DNA of 64,000 bases, taken from Hydractinia symbiolongicarpus (Eukaryota; Cnidaria; Hydrozoa; Anthoathecata; Hydractiniidae). Location of the stretch: NCBI RefSeq assembly GCF_029227915.1, contig NC_079888.1, forward strand, positions 21,122,001 to 21,186,000, given 5' to 3'. Made by a program: the position numbers and the translations under genes. Positions 37,994-50,100 of this stretch are shown here, piece by piece. The notes under the pieces are model-generated. The model did not search any database. It saw only the letters and a list, made by a program, of their open reading frames with translations, and had not been told where the DNA came from. Each line of letters begins with the position of its first letter. Position 1 is the stretch's first letter.

Positions 37994-39759
37994 AATGTGA
38001 TAAATGAGACAATTGGACACCAAGAAATAACATTCTTCTTAATTTGACGTGATTGCCGGAACTCAGCGATTACACTTGCCGCTGTGGTTGCGCTTTACTT
38101 AAGAGTTTAGATAAATAAGTCATTTTTTACTGTGGGACCAATCCTATCCGTTATCGCGCGCTGAAGAAATAGCGACAGTTTCAAAAACTACATTTCATCG
38201 ACTTTCTAACGGTGTCAGTCCCTTTCACTTTCAACGGTTTGGTCACAAATACGTTCCAACATGTATTTAGCGATATTTTTCTGATATTACTAGGTTGCGT
38301 CGCTTTTAACTATGAAACGATTGACTGTGGGACTTAATTGAACTAACTTTGGACTGTCTCCTGATAAATGTGATAAAGGAGACAATTGGACTCCAAGAAA
38401 TAACATTCTTGTTAACTTGACATGATTGGCGAAACTCAGCGATTACACTGGGCTCTGTGGTAGCGCTTCATTTAAGAATTAAGATAAAAAAAATCCTTTT
38501 TTTATTGTGGGACCAATCCTAGCCGTTATCGCGCGCTAAAGAAATGGCGACAGTTTCAAGAACTACATTTCATTGACTTTCTAACGGTGTCAGTCCGTTT
38601 GAGTTACAACGGTTGGGTGACATATTCGTACCAACATGTATTTAGCGATATTTTTCTGATATTACCAGGTTGCATCGCTTTTAACTATGAAACGATTGAC
38701 TGTGGGACTTAATTGAGCTAACTTTGGGCTGTCACCTGATAAATGTGGTAAAGGAGACAATTGGACTCCAAGAAAAAACATTCTTCTTAATTTGACATGA
38801 TTGCCGAAACTCAGCGATTACACTGGGCTCTGTGGTAGCGCTTCATTTAAAAATTATGATAAAAAAAGTCATTTTTTTATTGTGGGACCAATCCTAGCCA
38901 TTATCGCGCGCTGAGAAAATAGCGAGAGTTTCAAAAACTACATTTCATTGACTTTCTAACGGTGTCAGTCCGTTTGAGTTTCAGCGGTTATGTCACATAT
39001 TGGTACCAACATGAATTTAGCGATATTGTTTTGATATTACTAGGTTGCATCGCTTTTAACAATGAAACGTTGACTGTGGAACTAAATTAAACTAACTTTA
39101 GACTGTGACCTGATAAATGTGATAAATAAGACAATTGGACTCCAAGAAATAACATTCTTCTTAATTTGACGTGATTGCCGGAACTCAGCGATTACACTGG
39201 GCTCTGTGGTAGCGCTTCATTTAAAAATTATGATAAAAAAAGTCATTTTTTTATTGTGGGACCAATCCTAGCCATTATCGCGCGCTGAGAAAATAGCGAG
39301 AGTTTCAAAAACTACATTTCATTGACTTTCTAACAGTGTCAGTCCGTTTGAGTTTCAGCGGTTGTGTCACATATTGGTACCAACATGAATTTAGCGATAT
39401 TGTTTTGATATTACTAGGTTGCATCGCTTTTAACAATGAAACGTTGACTGTGGAACTAAATTGAACTAACTTTAGACTGTGACCTGATAAATGTGATAAA
39501 TGAGACAATTGGACTCAAAGAAATAACATTCTTGTTAACTTGACGTGATTGCTGGAACTCAGCGAATACACTGGGCACTGTGGTAGCGCTTCATTTAAGA
39601 ATTATGATAAAAAAAGTCATATTTTTATTGTGGCACCAATCCTAGCCATTATCCTGCGCTGAGGAAATAGCGACAGTTTCAAAAACTACATTTCATTGAC
39701 TTTCTAACGGTGTCAGTCCGTTTGAGTTTCAACGGTTGTGTCACATATTCATACCAACA

Positions 39760-42140
39760 TGTATTTAGCGATATTTTTTGATATTACTAGGTTGCATCGC
39801 TTTTAACAATGAAACGTTGACTGTGGGACTTAATTGAACTAACTTTGGACTGTGACCTGATAAATGTGATAAATGAGACAATTGGACTCCAAGAAATAAC
39901 ATTCTTGTTAATTTGACGTGATTGCCGGAACTCAGCGATTACACTGGGCACTGTGGTAGCGCTTCATTTAAAAATTAAGATACAAAAAGTCATTTTTTTA
40001 TTGTGGGACCAATCCTAGCCGTTATCGCGCGTTAAAGAAATAGCGAAAGTTTCAAGATTTACATTTCATTGACTTTCTAACGGTGACAGTCCGTTTGAGT
40101 TACAACGGTTGGGTCACATATTCGTACCAACATGTATTAAGCGATATTTTTCTGATATTACTAGGTTGCATCGCTTTTAACTATGAAACGATTGACTGTG
40201 GGACTTAATTGAGCTAACTTTGGACTGTCACCTGATAAATGTGATAAATGAGACAATTGGACTCCAAGAAATAACATTCTTCTTAATTTGACGTGATTGC
40301 CGGAACTCAGCGATTACGCTGGGCACTGTGGTAGCGCTTCATTTAAAAATGAAGATACAAAAAGTCATTTTTTTATTGTGGGACCAATCCTAGCCGTTAT
40401 CGCGCGTTAAAGAAATAGCGACAGTTTCAAGAACTACATTTCATTGACTTTCTAACGGTGTCAGTCCGTTTGAGTTACAACGGTTGGGTCACATATTCGT
40501 ACCAACATGTATTTAGCGATATTTTTCTGATATTACTAGGTTGCATCGCTTTTAATTATGAAACGATTGACTGTGGGACTTAATTGAGGTAACTTTGGAA
40601 GGTCACCTGATAAATGTGATAAATGAGACAATTGGACTCCAAGAAATAACATTCTTCTTAATTTGACGTGATTGCCGGAACTCAGCGATTACACTGGGCT
40701 CTGTGGTAGCGCTTTATTTAAGAATTAAGAAAAAAAAGTCATTTTTTTATTGCGGGACCAATCCTAGCCATTATCTCGCGCTGAAGAAATAGCGGCAGTT
40801 TCAAAAACTACATTTTATTGACTTTCTAACGGTGTCAGTCCGTTTGAGTTACAACGGTTGGGTCACATATTCGTACCAACATGTATTTAGCGATATTTTT
40901 TGATATTACTAGGTTGCATCGCTTTTAACAATGAAACGTTGACTGTGGGACTTAATTGAACTAACTTTGGACTGTGACCTGATAAATGTGATAAATGAGA
41001 CAATTGGACTCCAAGAAATAACATTCTTGTTAATTTGACGTGATTGCCGGAACTCAGCGATTACACTGGGCACTGTGGTAGCGCTTCATTTAAAAATTAA
41101 GATACAAAAAGTCATTTTTTTATTGTGGGACCAATCCTAGCCGTTATCGCGCGTTAAAGAAATAGCGAAAGTTTCAAGATTTACATTTCATTGACTTTCT
41201 AACGGTGACAGTCCGTTTGAGTTACAACGGTTGGGTCACATATTCGTACCAACATGTATTAAGCGATATTTTTCTGATATTACTAGGTTGCATCGCTTTT
41301 AACTATGAAACGATTGACTGTGGGACTTAATTGAGCTAACTTTGGACTGTCACCTGATAAATGTGATAAATGAGACAATTGGACTCCAAGAAATAACATT
41401 CTTCTTAATTTGACGTGATTGCCGGAACTCAGCGATTACGCTGGGCACTGTGGTAGCGCTTCATTTAAAAATGAAGATACAAAAAGTCATTTTTTTATTG
41501 TGGGACCAATCCTAGCCGTTATCGCGCGTTAAAGAAATAGCGACAGTTTCAAGAACTACATTTCATTGACTTTCTAACGGTGTCAGTCCGTTTGAGTTAC
41601 AACGGTTGGGTCACATATTCGTACCAACATGTATTTAGCGATATTTTTCTGATATTACTAGGTTGCATCGCTTTTAATTATGAAACGATTGACTGTGGGA
41701 CTTAATTGAGGTAACTTTGGAAGGTCACCTGATAAATGTGATAAATGAGACAATTGGACTCCAAGAAATAACATTCTTCTTAATTTGACGTGATTGCCGG
41801 AACTCAGCGATTACACTGGGCTCTGTGGTAGCGCTTCATTTAAGAATTAAGAAAAAAAAGTCATTTTTTTATTGCGGGACCAATCCTAGCCATTATCTCG
41901 CGCTGAAGAAATAGCGGCAGTTTCAAAAACTACATTTTATTGACTTTCTAACGGTGTCAGTCCGTTTGAGTTACAACGGTTGGGTCACATATTCGTACCA
42001 ACATGTATTTAGCGATATTTTTTTGATATTACTAGGTTGCATCGCTTTTAACAATGAAACGTTGACTGTGGGACTTAATTGAACTAACTTCGGACTGTGA
42101 CCTAATAAATGTGATAAATGAGACAATTGGACTCCAAGAA
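39760..42140. repeat. Three-monomer tandem duplication (1,122 bp)
   Basis: 39,760-41,020 matches 40,882-42,140 at 1,122 bp. Shared markers are GCGAAAGTTTCAAGATTTAC, CGGTGACAGTCC, CATGTATTAAGCG, AAAAATGAAGATAC, TTTGGAAGGTCACC and AAGAAAAAAAAGTC. Differences noticed include GCTTTATTTA (40,711) against GCTTCATTTA. The 47.5-61.35 kb copy of the block lacks this stretch. Confidence 0.85.
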
Positions 42141-45100
42141 ATAACATTCTTCTTAATTTGACGTGATTGCCGGAACTCAGCGATTACACTGGGCTCTGTG
42201 GTAGCGCTTCATTTAAGAATTAAGAAAAAAAAGTCATTTTTTTATTGCGGGACCAATCCTAGCCATTATCTCGCGCTGAAGAAATAGCGGCAGTTTCAAA
42301 AACTACATTTTATTGACTTTCTAACGGTGTCAGTCCGTTTGAGTTACAACGGTTGGGTCACATATTCGTACCAACATGTATTTAGCGATATTTTTCTGAT
42401 ATTACTAGGTTGCATCGCTTTTAACAATGAAACGATTGACTGTGGGACTTAATTGAGCTAACTTAGGACTGTCACCTGATAAATGTAATAAATGAGACAA
42501 TTGGACTCCAAGAAATAACATTCTTGTTAATTTGACGTGATTGCCGGAACTCAGCGATTACACTGGGCACTGTGGTAGCGCTTCATTTAAAAATTAAGAT
42601 ACAAAAAGTCATTTTTTTATTGTGGGACCAATCCTAGCCGTTATCGCGCGTTAAAGAAATAGCGACAGTTTCAAGATTTACATTTCATTGACTTTCTAAC
42701 GGTGACAGTCCGTTTGAGTTACAACGGTTGGGTCACATATTCGTACCAACATGTATTTAGCGATATTTTTCTGATATTACTAGGTTGCATCGCTTTTAAC
42801 TATGAAACGATTGACTGTGGGACTTAATTGAGCTAACTTTGGACTGTCACCTGATAAATGTGATAAATGAGACAATTGGACTCCAAGAAATAACATTCTT
42901 GTTAATTTGACGTGATTGCCGGAACTCAGCGATTACGCTGGGCACTGTGGTAGCGCTTCATTTAAAAATGAAGATACAAAAAGTCATTTTTTTATTGTGG
43001 GACCAATCCTAGCCGTTATCACGCGTTAAAGAAAAAGCGACAGTTTCAAGAACTACATTTCATTGACTTTCTAACGGTGTCAGTCCGTTTGAGTTAAAAC
43101 GGTTGGGTCACATATTCGTACCAACATGTATTTAGCGACATTTTTCTGATATTACTAGGTTGCATCGCTTTTAACTATGAAACGATTGACTGTGGGACTT
43201 AATTGAGCTAACTTTGGACTGTCACCTGATACATGTGATAAAAGAGACAATTGGACTCCAAGAAAAAATATTCTTCTTAATTTGACATGTTTGCCGAAAC
43301 TCAGCGATTACACAGGGCTCTGTGGTAGCGCTTCATTTAAGAATTATGATAAAAAAAGTCATTTTTTCATTGTGGGACCAATCCTAGCCATTATCCTGCC
43401 CTGAGGAAATAGCGACAGTTTCAAAAACTACATTTCATTGACTTTCTAACGGTGTCAGTCCGTTTGAGTTTCAACGGTTATGTCACATATTCATACCAAC
43501 ATGTATTTAGCGATATTTTTTCGATATTACTAGGTTGCATCGCTTTTAACAATGAAACGTTGACTGTGGGACTTAATTGAACTAACTTCGGACTGTGACC
43601 TGATAAATGTGATAAATGAGACAATTGCACTCCAAGAAATAACATTCTTCTTAATTTGACGTGATTGCCGGAAGTCAGCGATTACTCTGGGCTCTGTGGT
43701 AGCGCTTCATTTAAGAATTAAGATAAAAAAGTCATTTTTTTATTGCGGGACCAATCCTAGCCATTATCTCGCGCTGAAGAAATAGCGGCAGTTTCAAAAA
43801 CTACATTTTATTGACTTTCTAACGGTGTCGGTCCGTTTGAGTTACAACGGTTGGGTCACATAATCGTACCAACATGTATTTAGCGATATTTTTCTGATAT
43901 TACTAGGTTGCATCGCTTTTAACCATGAAACGATTGACTGTGGGACTTAATTGAGCTAACTTTGGACTGTCACCTGATAAATGTGATAAATGAGACAATT
44001 GGACTCCAAGAAATAACATTCTTGTTAATTTGACGTGATTGCCGGAACTCAGCGATTACACTGGGCACTGTGATAGCGCTTCATTTAAAAATTAAGATAC
44101 AAAAAGTCATTTTTTTATTGCAGGACCAATCCTAGCCATTATCTGGCGCTGAAGAAATAGCGGCAGTTTCAAAAACTACATTTTATTGACTTTCTAACGG
44201 TGTCACTCCGTTTGAGTTACAACGGTTGGGTCACATATTCGTACCAACATGTATTAAGCGATATTTTTCTGATATTACTAGGTTGCATCGCTTTTAACAA
44301 TGAAACGATTGACTGTGGGACTTAATTGAGCTAACTTTGGACTGTCACCTGATAAATGTGATAAATAAGACAATTGGACTCCAAGAAATAACATTCTTGT
44401 TAATTTGACGTGATTGCCGGAACTCAGCGATTACACTGGGTACTGTGGTAGCCCTTCATTTAAAAATTAAGATACAAAAAGTCATTTTTTTATTGTGGGA
44501 CCAATCCTAGCCGTTATCGCGTGCTAAAGAAATAGCGACAGTTTCAAGAACTACATTTCATTGACTTTCTAACGGTGTCAGTCCGTTTGAGTTACAACGG
44601 TTGGGTCACATATTTGTACCAACATGTATTTAGCGATATTTTTCTGATATTACTAGGTTGCATCGCTTTTAACTATGAAACGATTGACTGTGGGACTTAA
44701 TTGAGCTAACTTTGGACTGTCACCTGATAAATGTGATAAAAGAGACAATTGGACTCCAAGAAAAAACATTCTTCTTAATTTGACATGATTGCCGAAACTC
44801 AGCGATTACACTGGGCTCTGTGGTAGCGCTTCATTTAAGAATTATGATAAAAAACAGTCATTTTTTCATTGTGGAAACAATCCTAGCCATTATCCTGCCA
44901 GAGGAAATAGCGACAGTTTCAAAAACTACATTTCATTGACTTTCTAACGGTGTCAGTCCGTTTGGGTTTCAACGGTTGTGCCACATATTCATACCAACAT
45001 GTATTTAGCGATATTTTTTCGATATTACTAGGTTGCATCGCTTTTAACAATGAAACGTTGACTGTGGGACTTAATTGAGCTAACTTTGGACTGTCACCTG

Positions 45101-45504
45101 ATAAATGTGATAAATGAGACAATTGGACTCCAAGAAATAACATTCTTGTTAATTTGACGTGATTGCCGGAACTCAGCGATTACACTGGGCACTGTGGTAG
45201 CGCTTCATTTAAAAATTAAGATACAAAAAGTCATTTTTTTATTGTGGGAACAATCCTAGCCATTATCCTGTGCTGAGGAAATAGCGACAATTTCAAAAAC
45301 TACATTTCATTGACTTTCTAACGGTGTCAGTCCGTTTGAGTTTCAACGGGTGTGTCACATTATCATACCAACATGTATTTAGCGATATTTTTTTGATATT
45401 ACTAGGTTGCATCGCTTTCAACAATAAAACGTAAACTGTGGGACTTAATTGAACTAACTTTGGACTGTGACCTGATAAATGTGATAAATGAGACAATTGA
45501 ACTC

Positions 45505-45520
45505 CAAGAAAAATTGCCGG
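45505..45520. other. 23-bp deletion inside a monomer
   Basis: CCAAGAAAAATTGCCGG here replaces a 40-base stretch present in the corresponding monomer at about 59,317-59,356. The missing 23 bp cover the usual ACATTC..GACGTGA part. Other monomers inspected keep it, so this is a loss in the left block copy. Confidence 0.85.
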
Positions 45521-47160
45521 AACTCAGCGATTACACTGGGCACTGTGGTAGCGCTTCATTAAAAAATTAGGCTAAAAAAAGTCATTTTTTTACTGTGGAA
45601 TCTATCCTAGCCGTTAGCGCGCGTTGAAGAAAACGCGACAGTTTCAAAAACTACATTTCCTTGAGTTTCTAACGGTGTCAGTCCGTTTGAGTTACAACGG
45701 TTGGGTCACATATTCGTACCAACATGCATTTAGCGATATTTTTCTGATATTACTAGGTTGAATCGCTTTTAACAATGAAACGATTGATTGTGGGACTTAA
45801 TTGAGCTGACTTTGGACTGTCACCTGATAAATGTGATAAATGAGACAATTGGACTCCAAGAAATAACATTCTTGTTAATTTGACGTGAGTGCCGGAACTC
45901 AGCGATTACACTTGTCACTGTGGTAGCGCTTCATTTAAAAATTAATATACAAAAAGTCATTTTTTTATTGTGTGACCAATCCTAGCCGTTATCGCGCGCT
46001 AAAGAAATAGCGACAGTTTCAAGAACTACATTTCATTGACTTTCTAACGGTGTCAGTCCGTTTGAGTTACAACGGTTGGGTCACATATTCGTACCAACAT
46101 GTATTTAGCGATATTTTAGTGATATTACTAGGTTGCATCGCTTTTAACTATGAAACGATTGACTGTGGGACTTAATTGAGCTAACTTTGGACTGTCACCT
46201 GATAAATGTGATAAAAGAGACAATTGGACTCCAAGAAAAAACATTCTTCTTAATTTGACATGATTGCCGAAACTCCGCGATTACACTGGGCTCTGTGGTA
46301 GCGCTTCATTTAAGAATTATGATAAAAAAAGTCATTTTTTTATTGTGGGACCAATCCTAGCCATTATCGCGCGCTGAGGAAATAGCGACAGTTTCAAAAA
46401 CTACATTTCATTGACTTTCTAACGGTGTCAGTCCGTTTGAGTTTCAACTGTTGTGTCACATATTCGTACCAACATGTATTTAGCGATATTTTTTTGATAT
46501 TACTAGGTTGCATCGCTTTTAACAATGAAACGTTGAGTGTGAGACTTAATTGAACTAACGTTGGACTGTGACCTGATAAATGAGATAAATGAGACAATTG
46601 GACTCCAAGAAATAACATTCTTCTTAATTTGACGTGATTGCCGGAACTCAGCGATTATACTGGGCTCTGTGGTAACGCTTCAATTAAGAATTAAGATAAA
46701 AAAGTCATTTTTTTATTGCGGGACCAATCCTAGCCATTATCTCGCGCTGAAGAAATAGCGGCAGTTTCAAAAACTACATTTCATTGACTTTCTAACGGTG
46801 TCAGTCCGTTTGAGTTACAACGGTTGGGTCATATATTCGTACCAACATGTATTTAGCGATATTTTTCTGATATCACTAGGTTGCATCGCTTTTAACAATG
46901 AAACGATTGACTGTGGGACTTAATTGAGCTAACTTTGGACTGTCACCTGATAAATGTGATAAAGGAGACAATTGGACTCCAAGAAAAAACATTCTTCTTA
47001 ATTTGACATGACTGCCGAAACTCCGCGATTACACTGGGCTCTGTGGTAGCGCTTCATTTAAGAATTATGATAAAAAAAGTCATTTTTTTATTGCGGGACC
47101 AATCCTAGCCATTATCTCGCGCTGAAGAAATAGCGGCAGTTTCAAAAACTACATTTCGTT

Positions 47161-47175
47161 TACTTTCGTTTGAGT
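47161..47175. other. 15-bp deletion variant, first occurrence
   Basis: TACTTTCGTTTGAG replaces the usual GACTTTC, 15 bases, GTTTGAG. The junction is between 47,167 and 47,168. The lost bases contain TAACGGTGTCAGTCC. Identical junctions occur at 61,002/61,003 and 62,484/62,485, so the deletion is inherited, not recurrent. Confidence 0.88.
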
Positions 47176-50100
47176 TTCAACTGTTGTGTCACATATTCGT
47201 ACCAACATGTATTTAGCGATATTTTTTTGATATTACTAGGTTGCATCGCTTTTAACAATGAAACGTTGAGTGTGGGACTTAATTGAACTAACTTTGGACT
47301 GTGACCTGATAAATGAGATAAATGAGACAATTGGACTCCAAGAAATAACATTCTTCTTAATTTGACGTGATTGCCGGAACTCAGCGATTATACTGGGCTC
47401 TGTGGTAACGCTTCAATTAAGAATTAAGATAAAAAAGTCATTTTTTTATTGCGGGACCAATCCTAGCCATTATCTCGCGCTGAAGAAATAGCGGCAGTTT
47501 CAAAAACTACATTTCATCGACTTTCTAACGGTGTCAGTCCCTTTCACTTTCAAAGGTTTGGTCACAAATACGTACCAACATGTATTTAGCGATATTTTTC
47601 TGATATTACTAGGTTGCGTCGCTTTTAACTATGAAACGATTGACTGTGGGACTTAATTGAGCTAACTTTGGACTGTGACCTGATAAATGTGATAAATGAG
47701 ACAATTGGACTCCAAGAAATAACATTCTTGTTAATTTGACGTGATTGCCGGAACTCAGCGATTACACTGGGCACTGTGGTAGCGCTTCATTTAAAAATTA
47801 AGCTAAAAAAAGTCATTTTTATACTGTGGGACCTATCCTAGCCGTTAGCGCGCGTTGAAGAAAAAGCAACAGTTTCAAAAACTAAATTTCATTGACTTTC
47901 TAACAGTGTCAGTCCGTTTGAATTACAACGGTTGTGTCACATATTCGTACCAACATGTATTTAGCGATATTTTTCTGATATTAGTAGGTTGCATTGCTTT
48001 TAACAATGAAACGATTGACTGTGGGACTTAATTGAGCTAACTCTGGACTGTGACCTGATAAAAGTGATAAATAAGACAATTGGACTCCAAGAAATAACAT
48101 TCTTGTTAATTTGACGTGATTGCCGGAACTCATTGGTTACACTGGGCACTGTGGTAGCGCTTCATTTAAAAATTTAGCTTAAAAAAGTCATTTTTTTACT
48201 GTGGGACCTATCCTAGCCGTTAGCGCGCGTTGAAGAAAAAGCGACAGTTTCGAAAACTACATTTCATTGACTTTCTAACGGTGTCAGTCTGTTTGAGTTA
48301 CAACGGTTGGGTCACATATTCGTACCAACATGTATTTAGCGATATTTTTCTGATATTACTAGGTTGCATCGCTTTTAACTATGAAACGATTGACTGTGGG
48401 ACTTAATTGAGCTAACTTTGGACTGTCACCTGATAAATGTGATAAATGAGACAATTGGACACCAAGAAATAACATTCTTCTTAATTTGACGTGATTGCCG
48501 GAACTCAGCGATTACACTTGCCGCTGTGGTTGCGCTTTACTTAAGAGTTTAGATAAGTAAGTCATTTTTTACTGTGGGACCAATCCTATCCGTTATCGCG
48601 CGCTGAAGAAATAGCGACAGTTTCAAAAACTACATTTCATCGACTTTCTAACGGTGTCAGTCCCTTTCACTTTCAACGGTTTGGTCACAAATACGTACCA
48701 ACATGTATTTAGCGATATTTTTCTGATATTACTAGGTTGCGTCGCTTTTAACTATGAAACGATTGACTGTGGGACTTAATTGAACTAACTTTGGACTGTC
48801 TCCTGATAAATGTGATAAAGGAGACAATTGGACTCCAAGAAATACCATTCTTGTTAACTTGACATGATTGGCGAAACTCAGCGATTACACTGGGCTCTGT
48901 GGTAGCGCTTCATTTAAGAATTAAGATAAAAAAGTCCTTTTTTTATTGTGGGACCAATCCTAGCCGTTATCGCGCGCTAAAGAAATGGCGACAGTTTCAA
49001 GAACTACATTTCATTGACTTTCTAACGGTGTCAGTCCGTTTGAGTTACAACGGTTAGGTGACATATTCGTACCAACATGTATTTAGCGATATTTTTCTGA
49101 TATTACCAGGTTGCATCGCTTTTAACTATGAAACGATTGACTGTGGGACTTAATTGAGCTAACTTTGGGCTGTCACCTGATAAATGTGGTAAAGGAGACA
49201 ATTGGACTCCAAGAAAAAACATTCTTCTTAATTTGACATGATTGCCGAAACTCAGCGATTACACTGGGCTCTGTGGTAGCGCTTCATTTAAAAATTATGA
49301 TAAAAAAAGTCATTTTTTTATTGTGGGACCAATCCTAGCCATTATCGCGCGCTGAGAAAATAGCGAGAGTTTCAAAAACTACATTTCATTGACTTTCTAA
49401 CGGTGTCAGTCCGTTTGAGTTTCAGCGGTTATGTCACATATTGGTACCAACATGAATTTAGCGATATTGTTTTGATATTACTAGGTTGCATCGCTTTTAA
49501 CAATGAAACGTTGACTGTGGAACTAAATTAACTAACTTTAGACTGTGACCTGATAAATGTGATAAATAAGACAATTGGACTCCAAGAAATAACATTCTTC
49601 TTAATTTGACGTGATTGCCGGAACTCAGCGATTACACTGGGCTCTGTGGTAGCGCTTCATTTAAGAATTAAGATAAAAAAGTCATCTTTTTATTGTGGGA
49701 CCAATCCTACCCGTTATCGCGCGCTGAAGAAATAGCAACTGTTTCAAAAACTACAATTCATTGACTTTCTAACGGTGTCAGTCCGTTTGGGTTACAACGG
49801 TTGGGTAACAAATTCGTACCAACATGTTTTTAGCGATATTTTTCTGATATTACTAGGTTGCATGGCTGTTAACAATGAAACGATTGACTGTGGGACTTAA
49901 TTGAGCTAACTTTGGACTGTCACCTGATAAATGTGATAAATGAGACAATTGGACTCCAAAAAATAACATTCTTCTTAATTTGACGTGATTGCCGGAACTC
50001 AGCGATTACGCTGGGCACTGTGGTAGCGCTTCATTTAAAAATGAAGATACAAAAAGTCATTTTTTTATTGTGGGACCAATCCTAGCCGTTATCGCGCGTT

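Larger units (their letters stand above)
27702..38500. repeat. Array zone V: four-type higher-order structure (A-B-C-D) of variable unit size
   Basis: Four monomer types recur. A has GCAACAG, AACTAAATTTC, GATATTAGTAGG, AACTCTGGAC, AAAAGTGATAA and CTCATTGG. B has ordinary left parts, TGATAGATGT and CACTTGCCGCTGTGGTTGC. C follows CCTATCCGTTATC and has TCATCGAC with CCCTTTCACTTTC and GGTTGCGTCGC. D has the same substituted patch and is preceded by AAGTCCTTTTTTTATTG. The A marker CTCATTGG or its variant sits at about 28,322, 29,072, 30,957, 32,448, 33,570, 34,692, 36,190 and 37,688. The unit size is therefore 2, 5, 4, 3, 3, 4 and 4 monomers. No genes are present. Confidence 0.85.
37057..47517. 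repeat. 28-monomer block (~10.4 kb), left copy
   Basis: Segments of this block reappear in the same order at 47,500-61,352: 37,057-39,223 at offset 10,441 (10,440 after a 1-bp gap); about 39,230-39,970 at 11,189 (11,186 after a 3-bp gap); 41,472-44,770 at 9,690; about 44,330-45,075 at 11,565; 45,075-47,517 at 13,812, rising to 13,835 after a 23-bp gap. Offset changes are whole numbers of monomers apart from the small gaps. Monomer types include GTTAAAGAAATAGC with TTTCAAGAACTAC, and CCTGCGCTGAGG or CCTGCCAGAGG units. No genes are present. Confidence 0.85.
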
